Shown here piece by piece: positions 20,051 through 28,682 of a DNA stretch of 64,000 nt. The position numbers and the translations under genes are program-made. A model generated the notes under the pieces. That model worked only from the letters and a program-made list of their open reading frames with translations. It was not told where the DNA came from and searched no databases. The stretch lies in assembly GCA_029779695.1 (NCBI GenBank), contig JAKPAB010000200.1, positions 159,355-223,354 on the forward strand. Direction: 5' to 3'. The first letter of the stretch is position 1. Each line of letters starts with the position of its first letter. This stretch comes from Bacillota bacterium. Its GTDB lineage: Bacteria > Bacillota > Clostridia > Lachnospirales > Lachnospiraceae.

Positions 20051-20896
20051 TTATGGCTCCATGAGTTTAGTAACCTGAGCAGCGGTTGTCTGCGTCATTT
20101 GGCCTAAGATCTTACCTCTTGATTCGCTATCCATAGCATTAAGGATTTTAGCTACGAGCGGCAGATTATCTGTCATTGTATCAAAAATAGATGCTGCCTG
20201 AGCAGGTTTCATAGCTGAATATGTCTTAACATAGTCATCTAATTGTGACTTATTCTGCTGTTGCTCTATAACTTCCTTGTATATAGCCTGAGCATTGTCG
20301 GGGTCAATACTCTCATAGTACTCCTTATACTTACTTATATCGGGTGCATTTGAAGAAAAAACAACCTCTTCGTCAAATTTTTTCTTCAAAGTTTCAAAAT
20401 TTGCTTCATTATTCTTATAAGTTTTTAATTCTTCCACCTGTGATTGCAGATCCGCTATGGTCGCCTGATCGGCTTTCACCTGATCATTAGATTTCTTTAA
20501 TTCCTTTTCAAGTTCCTTGATACGATTTACAGCATCAGAAAGGTTAGTATAGTTATAGCTTTCATTTCCTGTTTTCTTTGTATCACTATAGTTTGTACTG
20601 TTAGGTAGTATTCTATTGATCACTGGTACATCCTTTAAAACTGGATATAAGACTGTAGATCCAAATCCGCCAACATCCATTTTAATCAATAATCCAAAGA
20701 TAACGAGCCATACAGCAATTATCAGGATTACTGCAATTGCAACTGTCAGTCCGCCTCCTACTGTTTCTTCCTCTTCATTGTCGTCCGTAGGTGTCTCTCC
20801 CTCTTTTCCGACTTTTTTAGCTTCAAGCTTTTGCTTTTTCTTCAGCTCTTTTTGTTCTTTTCTGGAGAGTTTATCTTTTTTTTCGTTGTCAGCCAT
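20051..20896 (-). CDS. YlxF/MotE-like flagellar operon protein (TM, coiled coil, MgtE_N-like C-terminus)
   Basis: Lys-rich N-terminus, TM, coiled coil, then YVKTYSAMKPAQAASIFDTMTDNLPLVAKILNAMDSESRGKILGQM; position between fliJ and fliK. Confidence 0.75.
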   Translation of the reverse strand: MADNEKKDKLSRKEQKELKKKQKLEAKKVGKEGETPTDDNEEEETVGGGLTVAIAVILIIAVWLVIFGLLIKMDVGGFGSTVLYPVLKDVPVINRILPNSTNYSDTKKTGNESYNYTNLSDAVNRIKELEKELKKSNDQVKADQATIADLQSQVEELKTYKNNEANFETLKKKFDEEVVFSSNAPDISKYKEYYESIDPDNAQAIYKEVIEQQQNKSQLDDYVKTYSAMKPAQAASIFDTMTDNLPLVAKILNAMDSESRGKILGQMTQTTAAQVTKLMEP

Positions 20897-21351
20897 TAGT
20901 CTAACTCCTCGCCGTTGTTATGGTAGGTATAAGCCACCAGTTCATCGGTTTCCTTGCCTTCTTTGTATATAATATCAGCTTTGAATTTTTCAAAAGCTCT
21001 TTCCTTTAATTTTTCGTAAGTTTTTCTTTCCTGCATTGCTATATCAAGCTTAACTCGCTCCGATTCAAGTCGCCTCTGAGCTGCATCTACCTTCCTGATT
21101 TGGTCCTTTATCATATTTCCTACTTGATCGATAGCACTTTTCAGAAAATGTATCTCTTTAATATCCAAACTACCAGTTTGTTTTTCCTTGAGCTGGTCTG
21201 TATATCCCTTACGTCTGATGAAAAGTTGAGCCAGTTTATCCTGCTCATCCATAAGTGCAGAATTAGCTCTCGCATATTCTATTTTTTGCTGAGCTTCAAG
21301 CTTTTCCTTGATATTAAGGATATTCTGCATTTTAAAATTAAATGCCGGCAT
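20896..21351 (-). CDS. fliJ: Flagellar export protein FliJ
   Basis: Coiled-coil 151-aa protein immediately downstream of fliI. Confidence 0.85.
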   Translation of the reverse strand: MPAFNFKMQNILNIKEKLEAQQKIEYARANSALMDEQDKLAQLFIRRKGYTDQLKEKQTGSLDIKEIHFLKSAIDQVGNMIKDQIRKVDAAQRRLESERVKLDIAMQERKTYEKLKERAFEKFKADIIYKEGKETDELVAYTYHNNGEELD

Positions 21352-21364
21352 CTAATTGTACCTC

Positions 21365-22708
21365 TTAAGTTTCTTCCTCCGGAAACATAACGCATAATTC
21401 ATTTACAATATCTTCATATTGAAACTTCTCATCTGTTCCCTGTCGTAAAAATTTATTAACTTCATCGATTTTGGAAATGGCAAAATCAATGTTTTTATTA
21501 GAGCCCCTTTTATATGCTCCGATATTAATAAGGTCCTCTGCCTCCTGATACGTAGCCATAACATTTTTTAGCTTTCCCGCAGCCTTTTTATGATTCGAAT
21601 CGGCAACGGCACTCATAACTCTTGAAATGGACTGTAAAACGTCGATAGCAGGATAATGATTAAGCTGTGCTAACCTTCTATTAAGCATAATATGACCATC
21701 TAGAATAGATCTGGCTGTATCAGATATAGGTTCATTAAAATCATCGCCATCTACCAAAACTGTATACAATCCTGTAATACTTCCTGATCGAGCATTACCA
21801 GCTCGTTCTAGTAACTTTGGCATCTCTGAATATACACTAGGAGGATAACCCCTTGTAACAGGAGGTTCTCCTGATGCAAGTCCAATCTCTCTTTGGGCCA
21901 TGGAAAAACGTGTAAGCGAATCCATCATAAGAAGTACATCCTTGCCCTGGTCTCTAAAATATTCAGCAATAGCCGTAGCCGTTTTTGCAGCTTTATTTCG
22001 AATAAGGGCTGGTTTATCTGAAGTCGCAACTACCACAATAGAGTGTCTCATTCCTTCTTCGCCCATATCATTTTCAACGAACTCCCGTACTTCACGTCCT
22101 CGCTCGCCAATAAGAGCAATTACATTGATATCTGCTCTTGTATTTCTGGCAAACATACCCATAAGTGTACTTTTTCCAACACCAGAACCTGCAAATATTC
22201 CTATTCTCTGACCCTTACCAACGGTTATAAGGCCATCTACTGCCTTGACTCCCAGTGAAAGTGGTTCCTTTATGATTACTCTTTCCATTGGATCGGGAGG
22301 CTCAGCCTCTACCGGATATGATGCCTTGAGATCAAGTGATTCATCTTCTCTTAAGTCCGTAGGTCTGCCAAGGCCATCCACTGTATGCCCCAGCAAATCA
22401 TCTCCAACAGATATGCTTAGAGGCTTTCCTGTATTTTGAACTACGCATCCAACACCAACCCCTGTCATATTCTCAAAGGGCATAAGTAGTAGCAAATTGT
22501 CTCTGAATCCAACTACTTCAGCCATGATCTTTCTGTCACCATCGGATGTACTTATTTCGCACAAGTCATTCAAACGTGCTTCCGGACCAATAGACTCTAT
22601 AGTAAGTCCAACGACTTTTGACACTTTTCCAAGGCTGTTAAAATATGTTCTATTGTATAAGACCTTATATTTTTCAGTATCTATGGCCAAATCCCACCTC
22701 GGTTTCAA
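21365..22708 (-). CDS. fliI: Flagellar export ATPase FliI
   Basis: Walker A GIFAGSGVGKSTLMGMFAR, ALIGERGREVREF, LASGEPPVTRGYPPSVYSEMPKLLERAG. Confidence 0.96.
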   Translation of the reverse strand: MKPRWDLAIDTEKYKVLYNRTYFNSLGKVSKVVGLTIESIGPEARLNDLCEISTSDGDRKIMAEVVGFRDNLLLLMPFENMTGVGVGCVVQNTGKPLSISVGDDLLGHTVDGLGRPTDLREDESLDLKASYPVEAEPPDPMERVIIKEPLSLGVKAVDGLITVGKGQRIGIFAGSGVGKSTLMGMFARNTRADINVIALIGERGREVREFVENDMGEEGMRHSIVVVATSDKPALIRNKAAKTATAIAEYFRDQGKDVLLMMDSLTRFSMAQREIGLASGEPPVTRGYPPSVYSEMPKLLERAGNARSGSITGLYTVLVDGDDFNEPISDTARSILDGHIMLNRRLAQLNHYPAIDVLQSISRVMSAVADSNHKKAAGKLKNVMATYQEAEDLINIGAYKRGSNKNIDFAISKIDEVNKFLRQGTDEKFQYEDIVNELCVMFPEEET

Positions 22709-22716
22709 AACAATAT

Positions 22717-23616
22717 TTAAGATGCAATTGATCTAATATCACGTATCAGATTATCCAATTCAGTATCCAGCGAACAATCTATTACTCCATCATCTGTTTC
22801 GATCATACATTTGTCCTGATCCATAAGTGAATCTTGCGTAACCGAAAGACTAATGCCATCCTGTATCGATTCCTTTAGTTCATTTATTTTTTCTAACACA
22901 GCATCATAATTTTCTGTTCCGACTCTTATCAGAATATCCTTGCTTCCATCTGTATGACTAAGTGCCTCATTAATAAGATTAAGCATAATATCTGATTTGC
23001 CTGAGAACTGACACTTGAATACATTTTCGACTACTTCCACCACCACATTCAGGATATCCCTTTCCATGGTGTTTCTCTCTTCATTTATTTTTTTAAGCTC
23101 TGCATGGAGTTCTTCCTCCATTAATGTTCTCTTAACGTTAATTTCATTCTGCGCCTGAATAAGACCAGCTTGATAACCTTCATTTCGTCCATTTTCCTGT
23201 GCATTAGAAAAAGCAGCCTCAGCTTCGCTTTTCGACTCTTCCAATATCCTTTCGGCCTCACTTCTGGCATTGTTAATAATGTCATCCGCTTTTTCCTTAG
23301 CTTCTTCCTCCATCTGTTTCAGTTGTTCTTCTGAAACAAAATCGGCGGGGACATTTTCCTCTCCGCCGAAATTTTCCAATCCAGATTCATCAAAGCTGAA
23401 AACCTGATTGCCTTCTTCATCAAAAACAGGATTGCCTTCCTCATCGAGCACAGGCTGTTTTTCCATCCTCAGCTTGGCGCGAAGAGCTTTTTCCTGCTGT
23501 TGCTTAAGAGCATTCAGTTTTTTCTCCACGAGACTGTTATGGTCTATTTCTCTAGGATTATCCTGATTCTCTCTAATCTGCATATTAAAAATTATATTAG
23601 ACAACCAGATCGTCAC
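22717..23616 (-). CDS. fliH: Flagellar assembly protein FliH
   Basis: Charged coiled coil with FliH-like C-terminus, between fliG and fliI. Confidence 0.85.
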   Translation of the reverse strand: MTIWLSNIIFNMQIRENQDNPREIDHNSLVEKKLNALKQQQEKALRAKLRMEKQPVLDEEGNPVFDEEGNQVFSFDESGLENFGGEENVPADFVSEEQLKQMEEEAKEKADDIINNARSEAERILEESKSEAEAAFSNAQENGRNEGYQAGLIQAQNEINVKRTLMEEELHAELKKINEERNTMERDILNVVVEVVENVFKCQFSGKSDIMLNLINEALSHTDGSKDILIRVGTENYDAVLEKINELKESIQDGISLSVTQDSLMDQDKCMIETDDGVIDCSLDTELDNLIRDIRSIAS

Positions 23617-24604
23617 CTCCGCCTCTTGAAATTATAATTTCACCGGAATCTTCAAGCTTTCTAATGATTCCAACGATCTGCTGCTGAGCCTCTTCAACGT
23701 CTTTCATACGAACAGGTCCCATATAGTCCATATCTTCCTTAATCATGGCAGCCATACGAGTCGACATGTTCTTAAATACAACATTCTGAACTTCTTCGTT
23801 AGTACTCTTAAGTGCAACACCAAGCGTATTGTTCTCTACATCTCTCAAAACTCTCTGGATAGATCTGTCGTCCAGTAGAAGAATGTCCTCGAATACAAAC
23901 ATCTTCTTTCTGATGTCCTCTGCCAACTCTGGTTCATCGATTTCAAGAGATTCCATGATTCTCTTTTCTGTACGTCTGTCTACAGAATTTAAGATTGCGA
24001 CAATAGAGTCTACACCACCTGCACTTGTGTAATCCTGATTAAGAAGAGAAGAAAGCTTTCTTTCCAAGACTCTCTCTACTTCTTTGATCACATCCGGAGA
24101 TGTTCTATCCATGAGTGCTATTCTTTTTGCCACGTCTGCCTGCATTTCAGGGCTAAGTGCACCAAGTATCTGTGCAGACTGTGATGGTGTCAAATATGAT
24201 AATATCATCGCAATGGTCTGCGGATGCTCATCCTGTATAAAGTTCAACACCTGAGCAGGTTCTGTTTTTCTTATGAATTCAAAAGGTCTAACCTGTAATG
24301 ATGCAGTAAGTTTTGAAATAACGTCTTGTGCTTTATCGTTACCAAGCGCTTTTTCAAGCAACTCTTTTGCATAACCGATACCGCCTTCAGCTATATACTG
24401 CTGTGCCAGACATACTTGATAAAATTCACTTATAACGCCTTCTTTTACCTCCGGTGAAACGGATCTGGTATTTGCAATCTCGAGAGTCAGCTCTTCTATC
24501 TCTTCTTCCTTGAGATGTTTAAATATCTCAGCAGACTTCTCAGGACCGAGAGTTATAAGTAATATGGCTGCTTTCTGTACTCCATTCAGCTCTTCATTTG
24601 CCAT
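23597..24604 (-). CDS. fliG: Flagellar motor switch protein FliG
   Basis: GVQKAAILLITLGPEKSAEIFKHL, EHPQTIAMILSYL, MFVFEDILLLDDRSIQRVLRDVE. Confidence 0.96.
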   Translation of the reverse strand: MANEELNGVQKAAILLITLGPEKSAEIFKHLKEEEIEELTLEIANTRSVSPEVKEGVISEFYQVCLAQQYIAEGGIGYAKELLEKALGNDKAQDVISKLTASLQVRPFEFIRKTEPAQVLNFIQDEHPQTIAMILSYLTPSQSAQILGALSPEMQADVAKRIALMDRTSPDVIKEVERVLERKLSSLLNQDYTSAGGVDSIVAILNSVDRRTEKRIMESLEIDEPELAEDIRKKMFVFEDILLLDDRSIQRVLRDVENNTLGVALKSTNEEVQNVVFKNMSTRMAAMIKEDMDYMGPVRMKDVEEAQQQIVGIIRKLEDSGEIIISRGGGDDLVV

Positions 24605-24610
24605 CCGTGT

Positions 24611-26242
24611 TTAACCCCAGTCTTCATTTAGCCAATTCCGAAGAAGGTTTGCAACCGCCTCCGGATTCTCATCAACAAACTTCTCTATTAATAGCCTAGC
24701 CTCTGACTTCACATTAAATCCAATATCCTCAAGGTTCTCTTCAGCCCTTGTATTCTGATTTGCCAGAAGATCTTCAACTGATACTTCTTCTTCAACTTCC
24801 TCTTCCTTTTCACTTCTAAGGGATCTAAATACTACAAATCCAAGTAATGCAAATACTAGAAGAGCAATTATTATCTGAAGATAATCCGTTATTGTCCTGC
24901 CGCCCTTAGACTCCACAAACATGGGAACCTGGTAAGCTAAAATTGAAATATTGTTTGTAGATATTCCCGTTGCTTTTGCGACAGCATTTTTAATGTCTTT
25001 ATTGACCTTAATCTGCTTAGTAGCACTATTCTTAGCTCTAAATTTGTCAAATGTAGTTCCCTTCAGCTGGCCATTCTTGGTCATCTGATCTTCATCATAT
25101 TTAACAATTGTAGTAGCTGTAACAGCTATTGATGAAGTGGCAACATCAACCTTACCAACTTCCCCATCAGTTTTTGTAATAAGCTCATTAGGGAGATAAT
25201 CATCGTTAACAGAGCTTGACTCTGAATGGGTATTCCCGTTATCCGGTGTTACGTAGGTAGTATCATCCTTATTTGATCCGGTACCCGGCTCGCCTCCTGT
25301 ACCACCATCCGATGAGGAACTGTTCTCAGAATGCGAATCCAAATATCCCTGTTCCTTACCATCGGCAACGTAATATTTATAATCAGTTTTCTGCTCTTTT
25401 GAAAAGTCTACAGAAAGATTAACAGCTACATTTACATTATCATATATTGGAGAAATATCCTCATTGCCACTGGCCAAAATTGCCTTGACCTTATTAGACC
25501 ATTTTTTCTCAGCCTCAGCCTTGTATTCCTGATTTGATGTTGCTGTAGAGATATCGGAATTTTCTTCCATACCTGAAAACAGAACAACACCATCATTATC
25601 CGTAACATTAATATTATCAAATGACTTCTTATTCAAGTTTGCCTTAAGCATGTTGGCTATGCCCTTAGCTATCTGTTTCTTATCATAGTCACCTTCCATG
25701 AAAGTAACCATAACTCCTGCCGAAGCTTCTTCCTTGCTGGCAATTATAGTTCCGTCATCATTAGGGACATTAACATTGACAGAAACAGCAGAAACTCCCT
25801 TCATCTTTAGAAAGTCCTGTTCAAATTCGCTTTCAAGATAAGCTCTGTATTTCTTGCTCTTGTCTGCCTCAGTAGTGGCAAGAGAACCTGAAAGAGCTGT
25901 ATCAAGCGTATAGTTATCTGTACTTATATTATTTGTTCCGAGAAGTAAAGACGCTTGATTAGAATCTGCTTCGTGTATCTTAAATGTGTAATTTCCATCA
26001 TTTTGACTAAAATTATATGTGATCTTATTATCTTCCAAAAGGGTCTTGATGGACTCTGCCGACTTGGCATCATCTGTAGCCTTCAGAACAACCCACTTTG
26101 GTCTAGTAACAACAACGCTTAAGATTATAAGAGCGATTATAACAACGGAAACAGAACTGATCAGTATAGCCTTTTGCCTTACGGTAAATTTCAGCCACCA
26201 ATCCTTTATCCTATCCAACATCTTTTGAATTCGTTCCGGCAT
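24611..26242 (-). CDS. fliF: Flagellar M-ring protein FliF
   Basis: Two TM segments, YRAYLESEFEQDFLKMKGVSAVSVNVNVP, C-terminal FliG-binding tail ending VANLLRNWLNEDWG. Confidence 0.95.
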   Translation of the reverse strand: MPERIQKMLDRIKDWWLKFTVRQKAILISSVSVVIIALIILSVVVTRPKWVVLKATDDAKSAESIKTLLEDNKITYNFSQNDGNYTFKIHEADSNQASLLLGTNNISTDNYTLDTALSGSLATTEADKSKKYRAYLESEFEQDFLKMKGVSAVSVNVNVPNDDGTIIASKEEASAGVMVTFMEGDYDKKQIAKGIANMLKANLNKKSFDNINVTDNDGVVLFSGMEENSDISTATSNQEYKAEAEKKWSNKVKAILASGNEDISPIYDNVNVAVNLSVDFSKEQKTDYKYYVADGKEQGYLDSHSENSSSSDGGTGGEPGTGSNKDDTTYVTPDNGNTHSESSSVNDDYLPNELITKTDGEVGKVDVATSSIAVTATTIVKYDEDQMTKNGQLKGTTFDKFRAKNSATKQIKVNKDIKNAVAKATGISTNNISILAYQVPMFVESKGGRTITDYLQIIIALLVFALLGFVVFRSLRSEKEEEVEEEVSVEDLLANQNTRAEENLEDIGFNVKSEARLLIEKFVDENPEAVANLLRNWLNEDWG

Positions 26243-26308
26243 TCTTGTCTCCTCTTACAAACCTATTTCTCAAAACTAAATAACATTCTGCTTTGTGACT
26301 CTCACTTA

Positions 26309-26626
26309 TTAAATCTGCATATTCATGATTTCCTGGTAACCCTGTATAAATCGATCACGTATAGCTACGGTATATTGAAGAGCTGTCAGTGCTTTCTGCT
26401 GTGCTATCAAGAGATCATGAGTGTTATCTGATTCACCCATTGCAAACTTCACTTCTTCATTTTGTGCTGTATGTTGAAGTGTATTGGTTTCATCAACCAC
26501 ATTCATAGCAGAACTTAAAACATCTCCAAAATTCTTAACCTCACCGGTTTCTCCGCTCGGAAGATTTTTTGCTATTGGAGAGATAGGAGTAGAACCATAC
26601 TGTGACTGAACTGCTGAAACATCCAT
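26309..26626 (-). CDS. fliE: Flagellar hook-basal body protein FliE
   Basis: C-terminal HDLLIAQQKALTALQYTVAIRDRFIQGYQEIMNMQI. Confidence 0.93.
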   Translation of the reverse strand: MDVSAVQSQYGSTPISPIAKNLPSGETGEVKNFGDVLSSAMNVVDETNTLQHTAQNEEVKFAMGESDNTHDLLIAQQKALTALQYTVAIRDRFIQGYQEIMNMQI

Positions 26627-26653
26627 TTATTTATCTCCTATTATTACTATTTA

Positions 26654-27103
26654 TCATGAACTGGTTCCTATCGAGATTCCGGCCTGTGCCATAGATTTCA
26701 CCGCATTAAAAGCAGTTACATTGGCTTCATAAGCACGGCTTGCATCAATCAGGTTAGTCATCTCTGTCACTGTATTGACATTTGGTCTGGCAACATACCC
26801 ATCAGCATCTGCATCTGGATTGCTCGGATCATACTCCATGATATAATCGGTTGATTTATCATCATAAACTGATGATACCCTAACTCCATTACCTTTAAAT
26901 TTTTTTGCATATTCAAGAGTATCATTAAATGTAACCGGATTAAGTTGTTTTTCTTCAAAAATTACAGATTTTCTCGTATAAGGAGTTCCATTCGCTGTAC
27001 GAGTCGTATTGACATTTGCTATATTCTGAGCGATCGTATCCATACGAAGACGCTCTGCAGACATACCAGAAGCACAAATATCGAAAGATTGAAATAAACC
27101 CAT
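26654..27103 (-). CDS. flgC: Flagellar basal-body rod protein FlgC
   Basis: FDICASGMSAERLRMDTIAQNIANVNTTRT and MTNLIDASRAYEANVTAFNAVKSM. Confidence 0.95.
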   Translation of the reverse strand: MGLFQSFDICASGMSAERLRMDTIAQNIANVNTTRTANGTPYTRKSVIFEEKQLNPVTFNDTLEYAKKFKGNGVRVSSVYDDKSTDYIMEYDPSNPDADADGYVARPNVNTVTEMTNLIDASRAYEANVTAFNAVKSMAQAGISIGTSS

Positions 27104-27133
27104 TGTTAATCCTCCTTTATCATTTCCTATTCA

Positions 27134-27529
27134 TTATTTAAGAACTGCCTTAAGTCTAGAAAAGTCATTAGATACACTAGTGGTAATTGCCTGATACCTG
27201 AGCTGTTCTGACGCAAGCTCAACATTTTCGGTATCAATATCTACATTATTTTTATCCAGTCTATATGAAAACATAGGAGCATCCACATACTGAACTGCAT
27301 TAAGGTCATCAGTATTAAGAGCAGCTACACGCTGATCCATAGACTTTGTTCCATTTCCGAATTCCATAAGTTTGTTTTTAAGCACATCTTCAAAATTGAC
27401 ATCCTGTCTCTTGTATTGAGGAGTATCAACATTTGAAATGTTATTTGAAAGAACTGTTTCACGGAGATAGCTGGCATCTGCAGCCCTATCCATAACATTG
27501 ATATAATCAAATGCTTGTGAATTAATCAT
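27134..27529 (-). CDS. flgB: Flagellar basal-body rod protein FlgB
   Basis: LRETVLSNNISNVDTPQYKRQDVNFEDVL; first gene of the fla/che cluster. Confidence 0.94.
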   Translation of the reverse strand: MINSQAFDYINVMDRAADASYLRETVLSNNISNVDTPQYKRQDVNFEDVLKNKLMEFGNGTKSMDQRVAALNTDDLNAVQYVDAPMFSYRLDKNNVDIDTENVELASEQLRYQAITTSVSNDFSRLKAVLK

Positions 27530-27564
27530 AATATAACCTCCGATAATATACCTATTCTCTATAC

Positions 27565-27592
27565 ATTATAATAAAAATCATTAAAAACACAA
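27565..27592 (-). promoter_or_regulatory. Sigma-A-type promoter of the fla/che operon (upstream of flgB)
   Basis: Minus strand TTGTGT (27592-27587), 16-nt spacer, TATAAT (27570-27565); 36 nt before the flgB ATG. Confidence 0.65.
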
Positions 27593-27654
27593 GGATATTT
27601 ACGATATTTAGTACATATCAATCTAAACTTATACAACATTTACCCAATATATAG

Positions 27655-27693
27655 AAAAATGAGAAAAGCGACCCGAAAATCCCTTTTCTCATT
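27655..27693 (-). terminator. Terminator downstream of codY
   Basis: 11-bp stem AATGAGAAAAG/CTTTTCTCATT, 14-nt loop, followed by T-run on the minus strand. Confidence 0.7.
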
Positions 27694-27763
27694 AACATCA
27701 TATCCATATATTATTTTTATTATATATTGTAATTTCAAAAAATAACAGTAAATATTTAATACA

Positions 27764-28540
27764 TTAATCTGCTTTTTTTAAAACCTTAAGTTCATCAAAT
27801 ACAAGATCATTAAGGACCTTGATATATGTTCCCTTCATTCCTGAAGACCTAGACTCAATAACACCTGCAGACTCAAATTTTCTAAGAGCATTAACAATAA
27901 CAGATCTTGTTATGCCAACCTTATCCGCAATCTTCGATGCGACAACAACTGATTCATCGCCTTCCATCTCATCAAGGATATGTGTGATCGCCTGAAGCTC
28001 TGAGTAAGAAAGTGTACTGATAGCAGATTTAACTACCTGTTTCTTTCTGGCCAGTTCTTCATTCTCTTCATTTACAGATCTCATCATTTCAAGTCCAACG
28101 ACTGTAGTGCCATATTCACATAGAATAATATCATCTATGTCATAAGATCTTTCATTTCTGTAAAAAAATATTGTTCCAAGTCTCTCACCTGCAATATCAA
28201 TAGGAGTAATTATAGCTGAATACTCAGCTGAGTCCTTATTTTCAAATCCAAGAGTAGAGAGATTGACATTCTCTTTTGTAGAAAGAATACCAAGAAGACG
28301 CTCATTAAGCATCTTGTCAATGTATTCGCCGACATCGCCTGTTACAAGTTCGTTTAATCCTGGAGTCTTAACTTCCTCTGATGATCCGAGAACTTTACCT
28401 TTTTTACTGATAACAAGAACGTTTGACTCTAGTATCTCAGTCAGGACTTCACAGATATCGTTAAAAACAACCTTTGATTTATGGTTGTTATGCAATAACT
28501 GATTGATCTTTCTTGTTTTATCTAATAATTCTACACCCAT
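27764..28540 (-). CDS. codY: GTP-sensing transcriptional pleiotropic repressor CodY
   Basis: LLDKTRKINQLLH..., C-terminal HTH VVASKIADKVGITRSVIVNALRKFESAGVIESRSSGMKGTYIKVLN. Confidence 0.96.
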   Translation of the reverse strand: MGVELLDKTRKINQLLHNNHKSKVVFNDICEVLTEILESNVLVISKKGKVLGSSEEVKTPGLNELVTGDVGEYIDKMLNERLLGILSTKENVNLSTLGFENKDSAEYSAIITPIDIAGERLGTIFFYRNERSYDIDDIILCEYGTTVVGLEMMRSVNEENEELARKKQVVKSAISTLSYSELQAITHILDEMEGDESVVVASKIADKVGITRSVIVNALRKFESAGVIESRSSGMKGTYIKVLNDLVFDELKVLKKAD

Positions 28541-28625
28541 TTTTTCTCCTTAAATAAATTATAACTTACTTCATAAAACAATTTTATTTATTCTATCACA
28601 TATGCCCAAAATATCAAGAATTTTA

Positions 28626-28670
28626 ATTGCAAGTAACTGAGTATTCCATATTTTCAGTTAAATTTGCAAT
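28626..28670 (-). terminator. Hairpin downstream of topA, probable terminator
   Basis: ATTGCAA-gt-AACTGA ... TCAGTT-aaat-TTGCAAT inverted repeat 13 bp after the topA stop; weak T-tract. Confidence 0.45.
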
Positions 28671-28682
28671 AAATAGCATTTT

